Source: Sphingomonadaceae bacterium
GTDB lineage: Bacteria; Pseudomonadota; Alphaproteobacteria; Sphingomonadales; Sphingomonadaceae
Direction of reading: 5' to 3'
Length of the DNA stretch: 5,531 nt
NCBI GenBank assembly: GCA_019454625.1
Contig: JACFNY010000153.1
Coordinates: 1 to 5,531, forward strand
Part shown: positions 1-5,531 of the stretch, one piece after another
Layout of the letters: every line of letters begins with the position of its first letter
Position numbering within the stretch: the first letter of the stretch is position 1
Made by a program: the position numbers and the translations under genes
The notes under the pieces: generated by a model
Told to the model about the DNA's origin: nothing
Database searches by the model: none
What the model saw: the letters and a program-made list of their open reading frames with translations, nothing else

Positions 1-1
1 G

Positions 2-1096
2 AGCGCGCACCTCGGCTACGTCGGGATCTGCGGCTTCGAAGGGCTGGCGCTGGCGTGGCTGATCGGCGTGCTGGTGCCGGATTTCACCGGGCCGACGCTT
101 TACACCTCGGTCGGGGTGCCGGTGCGCCTGCTCGACCTTGCCGTCATCATCGGGGGCGCGCTGTTTTTCACCGCGATCAACTATTTCGGCGCGCGCGAAT
201 CGGCGCGCGTGCAAGTGGCGGTCACGGTCGGCAAGGTGGCGCTCAGCTTCGGCTTCGTCGCCTTCGGTTTCGCGGGCGGCACGCCCGTCAACCTCGAGCC
301 GGGGTTCCTGCCCGCGGAGGCGTCGTGGCACGGCGTGCTCGCCGTTCTCGTCATGGTGCCCGCGTGGTTCTGCGGTTTCAACGCGTTGCCGCAGGCGCTG
401 GGCGAGGCGCGCGAACGCCCGTCGGCACGCGCGCTCGCCGGTTTGCTCGGCATGGTGATCCTGCTGACGACGCTGTTCTACGTCGCCGTCATCACCGCCA
501 CCGCGTTCGCCGCGCCGCGCGGCGTGCTCGACGGCGCGGAGTTGCCGGTCGTGGCGGCGATGGAGGCGGTGGCGGGCCCGTGGGGCGGCCGTATCGTGCT
601 CGTCGCCGGTGTCGTCGCGCTGCTCAGCGCGTGGAACGCGGCGATGTTCGCGGCCTCGCGGCTGCTCTATGCGCTGGCGCGGGACGGCGCCCTGCCGTCG
701 GCGCTCGCGCATGTGCATCCGAAGAACGGTACGCCCGCGAACGCGGTGCTGTTCGTGGGCGTGATCGCGCTCCTCGGCGGTCTCGTGGGCCGCGCCTTCA
801 TCGAACCGCTGGTGCAGATCGGCGCGCTGGGCTTCGCGGTCGCCTTCATCGGCGCCTGCCTGTCGAGCCTCGCGCTCCGGCGCGGCGCTGGTGGCGGCAC
901 TGCCGCCGGCGGCTTTCCCGTGGCGGCGGCGTGGGTGGGAGCGCTCGCGCTCGCGGGCGTGGCGATCTATTCGGCATGGACGATCCTCGCGGACGCGGGC
1001 GAAAGACTGCCGGAGGCCGCGGCGCTGGCGCTCTGGGCGGGTCTCGGCGCGGCGATGTGGGCGTTCGCGCGCGCCCGGCGGCCGAGGGTATCGTGA
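2..1096 (+). CDS. APC-superfamily amino-acid permease, 5'-truncated by the window edge
   Basis: This is an inner-membrane secondary transporter, probably for an amino acid or related amine. The frame is open from base 2 to the TGA at 1094-1096, giving 364 visible residues. It has no start in the window, and the GTG at 68 is internal. About ten hydrophobic segments can be seen, near visible residues 9-25, 43-62, 76-92, 110-130, 144-168, 197-222, 247-263, 269-288, 304-325 and 339-357. Family-like landmarks are GFNALPQALGEARE (about 125-138), SRLLYALARDGALP (about 219-232) and HPKNGTPANA (about 239-248); the last matches the cytoplasmic loop typical of APC permeases. Members are usually about 430-500 residues, so roughly 80-120 N-terminal residues with the first helices are missing. 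It ends in a basic tail (RARRPRVS). The substrate cannot be read from the sequence. A proline peptidase downstream is compatible with amino-acid uptake but proves nothing. Confidence 0.87.
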   Translation, partial: SAHLGYVGICGFEGLALAWLIGVLVPDFTGPTLYTSVGVPVRLLDLAVIIGGALFFTAINYFGARESARVQVAVTVGKVALSFGFVAFGFAGGTPVNLEPGFLPAEASWHGVLAVLVMVPAWFCGFNALPQALGEARERPSARALAGLLGMVILLTTLFYVAVITATAFAAPRGVLDGAELPVVAAMEAVAGPWGGRIVLVAGVVALLSAWNAAMFAASRLLYALARDGALPSALAHVHPKNGTPANAVLFVGVIALLGGLVGRAFIEPLVQIGALGFAVAFIGACLSSLALRRGAGGGTAAGGFPVAAAWVGALALAGVAIYSAWTILADAGERLPEAAALALWAGLGAAMWAFARARRPRVS

Positions 1097-1101
1097 CGGC
1101 A

Positions 1102-1116
1102 TGCGGCATGGCCGCA
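1102..1116 (+). other. Small hairpin just after the permease stop
   Basis: TGCGGC (1102-1107) pairs perfectly with GCCGCA (1111-1116) around an ATG loop, starting 6 bases after the permease stop codon. The stem is only 6 bp and no T-run follows. It may be part of a 3'-end structure together with the stronger hairpin at 1138-1160. In GC-rich DNA a stem this size can arise by chance. Confidence 0.3.
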
Positions 1117-1137
1117 CGCGTCGGTTTGTGTCTGCCC

Positions 1138-1160
1138 GGCGCCTGTGCGGCGCAGGCGCC
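1138..1160 (+). terminator. Strong GC-rich hairpin downstream of the permease, candidate terminator without T-tract
   Basis: GGCGCCTGTG (1138-1147) pairs with CGCAGGCGCC (1151-1160) over 10 positions with a single T-G wobble and a CGG loop. It lies 41 bases after the permease stop and ahead of the peptidase. There is no T-run on either side, so it does not meet the classic intrinsic-terminator rule. It could instead be a 3'-end stabiliser or a transcriptional pause site. The pairing is seen directly in the sequence; the terminator role is inferred from position. Confidence 0.45.
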
Positions 1161-1197
1161 TGAAGCGCGCCCGTCGGGCTGGAGCGACCAGTCATAG

Positions 1198-2325
<1,128 letters not shown>

Positions 2326-2331
2326 GGGTTG

Positions 2332-2350
2332 CGCCGCCGCTCAGGCGGCG
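2332..2350. terminator. Hairpin at the convergent gene junction, candidate bidirectional terminator
   Basis: CGCCGCC (2332-2338) and GGCGGCG (2344-2350) form a perfect 7-bp stem with a GCTCA loop, extendable by two wobble pairs. It begins 7 bases after the pip stop. Its loop contains the minus-strand stop codon (2341-2343), so one arm lies in the last two codons plus one base of the cyclase gene. With only 15 bp between two converging genes, this symmetric stem is the only obvious candidate to end transcription both ways. No T-run follows in either direction, which weakens the call. Confidence 0.45.
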
Positions 2351-3390
2351 TGCGCGGCGGGCTTGGGCGTGGCCGCGCCCTCCAGCTCGTCCTCGCCGAC
2401 CACGCGGTTGCGGCCCGTCTCCTTGGCCCGGTAGAGCGCCATGTCGGCGCGCTCGACGAGCGTGTCCACCGTGTCGTTCCAGCGCAGCTGCGCGATGCCG
2501 AGCGACAGGGTGATGCGGCCCACCTCCTTGTTGCTGTTCTTGGCGCGGACGCTGCGCGACGAGATGTAGTCGCGGATCTGTTCGCAGATGTCGTGCGCCG
2601 CCTGCAACGTCTTGCCGGGCAGCACGATCACGAACTCCTCGCCGCCGAAGCGCGCCGGGTAGCCGACGCCGTGCGAAAGCTGCTCGAGGCTCTGGCCGAC
2701 GAGGCGCAGTACCTCGTCGCCCATGCGGTGGCCCCACGTGTCGTTGAACTGCTTGAAGTGGTCGATGTCGCAGAAGGCGAGGCAGAGCGGCTTGCGGTCG
2801 GCGAGCGCGCGGCCCGCCTGCGCCTCCAGATACGAGGTGAACGCCTTGCGGTTCGAAAGGCCGGTGAGCGGATCGGTGCGGCTCTCGGTGCGTGCCGTCT
2901 CCAAGTCCTGCTTCAGCATGTTGATCTCTTGGCCCGAGATCGCGAGCTGCGCTTCCAGCCGCTCGGTCTTGTCGATCATCGCGCCGGTCGCGCTGACGAG
3001 CTCGGCGAGCAGCGCGCGCTGCGTGTCGACGTCGCCGGCGGCGTTGATGCTGTCGGAGCTTTCCCGCAGCGCCCGGCTGTAGTCCTTGGCGTTGCCGCCG
3101 GTTTCCTCGACATAGTGCGCCATGCGCTTCAATTGCGCCTGCGTCTGGTCGATGAGCACGCTGAGGTCGGAGGGCAGCGAGGCGCCGTAAAGCTCGCGAC
3201 GAATATTGTGCATCGCCCGCGTCGAGACCCGGCCGACGGTCTGCATCACGGCATCGACGGCGACGCGCAGCTCGGGGTCGGACCCGGTGACGTAGCGATA
3301 CCAGAATTCATAGTTCGCGGGCGTCGGCGCGATCCCTCCAGCCTCCATGTGCTGTCGGATTTCGTCGAAGATCTGCCCCGTATCTGTCAT
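2341..3390 (-). CDS. Diguanylate cyclase: N-terminal helical region, coiled coil and C-terminal GGDEF domain
   Basis: Predicted to condense two GTP into cyclic di-GMP, the second messenger controlling the motile-to-sessile switch. The protein has 349 residues. Residues 1-90 hold a soluble module with ANYEFWYRYVTGSDPEL, a pattern I associate with N-termini of alphaproteobacterial GGDEF proteins. Residues about 95-170 are heptad-rich and probably a coiled-coil dimerisation linker. The GGDEF domain begins at DPLTGLSNRK (173-182), with metal-binding Asp208 in CDIDHF, NDTWGH for the base, and GGEEF at 249-253. The inhibitory RxxD normally lying five residues before the motif is replaced by HGVG (240-243). 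No signal peptide or membrane segment is seen, so it should be cytoplasmic. The ATG at 3390 is preferred over a TTG at 3462 because the extra residues look non-native. Its ribosome site is weak: GGCGGG is 4 bases away and AGGGGA 15 away. It lies 138 bp downstream of the helicase. Confidence 0.92.
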   Translation of the reverse strand: MTDTGQIFDEIRQHMEAGGIAPTPANYEFWYRYVTGSDPELRVAVDAVMQTVGRVSTRAMHNIRRELYGASLPSDLSVLIDQTQAQLKRMAHYVEETGGNAKDYSRALRESSDSINAAGDVDTQRALLAELVSATGAMIDKTERLEAQLAISGQEINMLKQDLETARTESRTDPLTGLSNRKAFTSYLEAQAGRALADRKPLCLAFCDIDHFKQFNDTWGHRMGDEVLRLVGQSLEQLSHGVGYPARFGGEEFVIVLPGKTLQAAHDICEQIRDYISSRSVRAKNSNKEVGRITLSLGIAQLRWNDTVDTLVERADMALYRAKETGRNRVVGEDELEGAATPKPAAHAA

Positions 3391-3528
3391 CTGGCCCGCC
3401 GAATGTCCCCTGAGGCCCGCCCGCGGCGTTTCCGTGCCCGTTTCGGCACACGGAAGCCCCAACCGGCCGGCCCATTCATGCAGACCTATCGCAGGCTCTG
3501 GTTAAAATTTCCGAAAAGGCCCGTAAAA
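3391..3528 (-). promoter_or_regulatory. Gap between helicase and cyclase with an AT-rich patch and an inverted repeat
   Basis: No coding sequence is supported in these 138 bases. Just after the helicase stop is an unusually AT-rich stretch (about 3501-3530), which on the minus strand contains TTTTAACCAG. This suggests a promoter or regulator site for the cyclase. TTAACC resembles a CtrA half-site, but I see no second half at the usual spacing, nor a clear -10. Further in, TTCCGTG (3430-3436) and CACGGAA (3449-3455) form a perfect 7-bp inverted repeat, with an inner CCG/CGG stem and TTT loop. It could be a helicase terminator without a T-run or a leader hairpin of the cyclase. Confidence 0.35.
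3430..3455 (-). other. Inverted repeat about 40 bases upstream of the cyclase start
   Basis: The outer arms TTCCGTG and CACGGAA pair perfectly over 7 bp. Inside, CCG (3438-3440) pairs with CGG (3444-3446) around TTT, separated from the outer stem by an asymmetric bulge (one base against two). In RNA from the minus strand this would be a 26-base hairpin in the space after the helicase gene. Its role, whether terminator, leader structure or chance, is not decidable from sequence alone. Confidence 0.4.
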
Positions 3529-4917
3529 TCAGGCGCGCGCGGACACCGAAAGGAAGTCGGGGACCGGGCCGTTCCAGCCTCCGTCGTCGATGTCCTCGTC
3601 GCGGCGCGGCCGGGGCGCGGCCCGGGATGCCGGTGCCGGTGACTGTGTTGGAGCCGGGGCCTGTGTTGGAGCCGGTGCCGGCGCCTGTTCGGCGGGCGGC
3701 GTCGCGGCGGGCTTGCGGTCGCCGTCCCGGGCGCGCTTCCCGCCCCTTGGCCTTGCGGCGGGCGCGCGCTCGTCCTTGCCGCCGTCGCCGGTATCGGCCT
3801 GCGGCGCATTGCCGCGGCGGTCGATGCGCGCGCCGATCAGCTTCTCGAGGTCGGCGACGAGCTCGGCGTCGGCGGGGGTGACGAGCGTCACCGCGATGCC
3901 GGTCTTGCCGGCGCGGCCGGTGCGGCCGATGCGGTGGACGTAGTCCTCGGCGTTGAACGGCACGTCGTAGTTGAAGACGTGGCTGACGCCTTTGATGTCG
4001 AGGCCCCGGGCGGCGACGTCCGACGCGACGAGAATCGAGATGCGGTCGGCCTTGAAGTCCTCCAGCGTCGACAGGCGGTCGCGCTGCTCCATGTCGCCGT
4101 GGATCTGCCCGGCGCGGAAGCCGTCGCGCTTCAGCGAGTCGGCGAGCTCCTTCACGTCGCGCTTGCGGTTGCAGAAGACGATCGCGCTCGTCACCTCCCC
4201 GGCACGCAGAAGCCCGCGCAGCGCCTGCTTCTTCTCGCGCGGGCCGGTCATCAGCAGCGATTGCGCGATGTTGGCGTTGGTGCTCGATTGCCGCGCCACC
4301 TCGATCATGCGCGGGTCTTTCAGGAAGCGGTCGGCGAGCTTCTTGATGGGCGGCGCCATGGTGGCGGAGAAGAGCAGGCTCTGCCGGTTCGGGCCGAGCA
4401 GCGAGCAGATGCGCTCGACGTCGGGGATGAAGCCCATGTCGAGCATCCGGTCGGCCTCGTCGATGACGAGGATGTCGACGCCCGAGAGCAGGATCTTGCC
4501 GCGCTCGAACTGGTCGAGCAGGCGGCCGGGCGTGGCGATCAGCACGTCCACGCCCTTTTCCAGCGCCTTGTCCTGGTCGCCGAAGCTGACGCCGCCGATC
4601 AGCAGCGCCATCGAGAGGTTGTGGTTCTTGCCGTACTTCAGGAAGTTCTGCGCCACCTGGTCGGCCAGCTCGCGCGTCGGCGCGATGATGAGCGAGCGCG
4701 GCATCCGGGCGCGGCCGCGGCCGTGGGCGAGGATATCGATCATCGGCAGCACGAAGGAGGCCGTCTTGCCGGTGCCCGTCTGCGCCACGCCGATGATGTC
4801 GCGGCCCATCAGCACCAGCGGGATCGCCTGCCGCTGGATGGGGGTCGGCTCGTTGTAGCCGCTGTCGGTAACGGCCGCGAGAAGCTCGTCCGAAAGGCCG
4901 AGGGCGTGAAAGCTCAA
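3529..4917 (-). CDS. DEAD-box ATP-dependent RNA helicase, RhlE-like, with disordered basic C-terminal tail
   Basis: Predicted to unwind short RNA duplexes using ATP, in ribosome assembly, RNA decay or cold adaptation. From the chosen start it has 462 residues. All core motifs are present: Q motif TPIQ (25-28), AQTGTGKT (45-52), PTRELA (80-85), TPGR (129-132), DEAD (153-156), SAT (184-186), VFCN (247-250), ARGLDI (303-308) and HRIGRTGR (328-335). The two RecA-like lobes end near 368. A low-complexity Lys/Arg- then Ala/Pro-rich tail follows, closing with DDGGWNGPVPDFLSVSARA. No ATG exists at the front. TTG at 4917 has AAGG 9 bases upstream and gives SFHALGLSDELL, which aligns without gaps to the usual MNFADLGLSDELL start of sphingomonad homologues. 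TTG at 4923 is the alternative. The subfamily is inferred from overall resemblance; I assign no gene symbol. Confidence 0.94.
   Translation of the reverse strand: MSFHALGLSDELLAAVTDSGYNEPTPIQRQAIPLVLMGRDIIGVAQTGTGKTASFVLPMIDILAHGRGRARMPRSLIIAPTRELADQVAQNFLKYGKNHNLSMALLIGGVSFGDQDKALEKGVDVLIATPGRLLDQFERGKILLSGVDILVIDEADRMLDMGFIPDVERICSLLGPNRQSLLFSATMAPPIKKLADRFLKDPRMIEVARQSSTNANIAQSLLMTGPREKKQALRGLLRAGEVTSAIVFCNRKRDVKELADSLKRDGFRAGQIHGDMEQRDRLSTLEDFKADRISILVASDVAARGLDIKGVSHVFNYDVPFNAEDYVHRIGRTGRAGKTGIAVTLVTPADAELVADLEKLIGARIDRRGNAPQADTGDGGKDERAPAARPRGGKRARDGDRKPAATPPAEQAPAPAPTQAPAPTQSPAPASRAAPRPRRDEDIDDGGWNGPVPDFLSVSARA
3643..3678 (-). repeat. Two-copy 18-bp tandem repeat inside the helicase tail
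   Basis: Two adjacent 18-bp units, 3643-3660 and 3661-3678, differ at one base (G or T at unit position 17). On the minus strand each encodes Ala-Pro-Ala-Pro-Thr-Gln, residues 414-419 and 420-425 of the helicase. The near-identity at DNA level, including shared codon choice, points to recent slippage or duplication and not to selection for Ala/Pro content alone. The unit length keeps the frame. Confidence 0.85.
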
Positions 4918-5025
4918 ATTCAATGACCTTGTGCAGGCGTTAAGGAAAGGCCCTGCGCGGCGCTTTTGGCGCTTCCCGGCCAAATGTCAAGAAAGCCGCG
5001 TGCCGGGGGCCGACGAAATCGTGTC
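4918..5025 (-). promoter_or_regulatory. Gap between partial GGDEF gene and helicase, possible weak promoter
   Basis: These 108 bases separate two minus-strand genes. A perfect TTGACA, the -35 consensus, reads on the minus strand at 4990 to 4985. The bases 17-18 further on (AAAAGC or AAAGCG) do not resemble TATAAT, so this is half a promoter at best. If used, transcription would start some 35-40 bases before the helicase start. A GCGCCAAAAGCGC element (short 4-bp stem) lies between them. No convincing terminator follows the GGDEF gene. Confidence 0.25.
4926..4930 (-). promoter_or_regulatory. Probable ribosome-binding site for the helicase
   Basis: On the minus strand AAGGT (4930 to 4926) precedes two nearby in-frame TTG codons. 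From AAGG it is only 3 bases to the TTG at 4923 but 9 to the TTG at 4917. The spacing therefore favours 4917 as the start. Confidence 0.5.
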
Positions 5026-5531
5026 TCAGCGGACGATCTGCACCCGGTCGCGGCCCCCGGTCTTGGCGAGATACATCGCCGCGTCGGCGGCTTTCAGGGC
5101 GTCGGCGGGCGCGCATCCGCGCGCCATTGCCGCCACGCCGACGCTGATCGTCACCGGCACGACGCCCTCGGGCATGTCGTCGGTGTCGGAGCAGGCCTTG
5201 CGCAGCGCCTCGCAGAGGCCCGCCGCCTGATCGAGGCTGCGGCCCGGCATCAGCACGGCGAACTCCTCGCCGCCGAGCCGCCCGACGAGCCCGTGCCGCC
5301 CGACGATGGCCGTGGCGAGCGCACCGACATGGCGCAGCACGGCGTCGCCGACGTCGTGGCCGAAGCGGTCGTTGACGGACTTGAAGTGGTCGACGTCGAA
5401 CAGCGCCACCGAAAAGGCGGTGCCGTTCGCTTTGGCGGCTTCGCCTGCGGCCTCGAGTCGGGCAAGGAACATGCGGCGGGAGGCGGTTCCGGTCAGCTCG
5501 TCCGTCGAGGCCTGCCGCTCGGCGATCGCGG
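5026..5531 (-). CDS. GGDEF-domain protein (probable diguanylate cyclase), C-terminal part only
   Basis: This is the catalytic C-terminal domain of a second predicted c-di-GMP synthase. The frame stays open to the window edge, giving 167 visible residues before the TGA at 5026-5028. The ATG at 5472 is internal: ten residues upstream of it the frame reads DELTGTASRR (visible 10-19), the standard opening of a GGDEF domain. Metal-binding Asp45 lies in DVDHF, NDRFGH follows at 53-58, and GGEEF is at 86-90. Near the end come VPVTISVGVAA and DAAMYLAKTGGRDRV, both usual for the fold. The inhibitory RxxD position reads GRHG (77-80), so the I-site is absent. The protein stops a few residues after the domain, so any sensor or membrane region lies to the right, outside the window. 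The helicase follows 108 bp downstream on the same strand. Confidence 0.93.
   Translation of the reverse strand, partial: AIAERQASTDELTGTASRRMFLARLEAAGEAAKANGTAFSVALFDVDHFKSVNDRFGHDVGDAVLRHVGALATAIVGRHGLVGRLGGEEFAVLMPGRSLDQAAGLCEALRKACSDTDDMPEGVVPVTISVGVAAMARGCAPADALKAADAAMYLAKTGGRDRVQIVR

Noticed and set aside
55..1197. Long alternative plus-strand frame over the permease (about 380 codons)
   Set aside because: Its translation is an Arg/Gly/Ala-rich string with no domain, while the other frame gives clear transmembrane segments and APC motifs. Long open shadow frames are expected at this GC content.
2329..3642. Plus-strand open frame of about 437 codons antisense to the cyclase
   Set aside because: The opposite strand encodes a full GGDEF domain with all key residues. 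The antisense translation shows no recognisable motif and runs into the helicase gene.
3934..4926. Two overlapping plus-strand open frames antisense to the helicase (about 330 and 295 codons)
   Set aside because: They are mirror images of a conserved DEAD-box gene in GC-rich DNA; their translations are biased in Arg, Ser, Val and Asp without any family signature.
5026..5472. Complete small GGDEF protein starting at the ATG at 5472
   Set aside because: The frame continues to the window edge and the residues before that ATG include DELTG, the start of the GGDEF domain, so the ATG is internal.

Overview
This is a GC-rich, gene-dense bacterial chromosomal fragment. The gene content and protein sequences look alphaproteobacterial, most like a sphingomonad. 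That call rests on the resemblance of the DEAD-box helicase to sphingomonad RhlE-type proteins and of the first GGDEF protein to alphaproteobacterial diguanylate cyclases, recognised from memory and not by a search. I see no mobile element, CRISPR array, tRNA or rRNA.

Layout. (1) Positions 2-1096 (+) hold the 3' part of an APC-superfamily amino-acid permease whose N-terminus lies outside the window. (2) Positions 1097-1371 are non-coding and rich in inverted repeats: two hairpins follow the permease, and a nested, possibly three-way-junction fold precedes the next gene. (3) Positions 1372-2325 (+) encode a complete proline iminopeptidase with an intact Ser/Asp/His triad. (4) The peptidase converges on the minus-strand block with a 15-bp gap, and a perfect 7-bp hairpin spans that junction. 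(5) The minus strand, read from the right edge leftwards, carries the C-terminal part of a GGDEF protein (5026 to the edge), a complete DEAD-box RNA helicase (3529-4917, probable TTG start), and a complete coiled-coil plus GGDEF diguanylate cyclase (2341-3390).

Function. The plus-strand pair suggests amino-acid or peptide use: a permease, then an exopeptidase that releases N-terminal proline. The 275-bp structured gap argues against a tight operon. The minus-strand trio places an RNA-remodelling helicase between two predicted c-di-GMP synthases. Gaps of about 100-140 bp make separate promoters as likely as one transcript. Both GGDEF domains keep the catalytic GGEEF but lack the RxxD inhibitory site, so neither should show classic product inhibition.

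Most of the window is ordinary housekeeping and accessory sequence, and I found no convincing new biological system. The points most worth checking are the structured region upstream of the peptidase, the pair of I-site-less cyclases around the helicase, and a recent 18-bp tandem duplication in the helicase tail.
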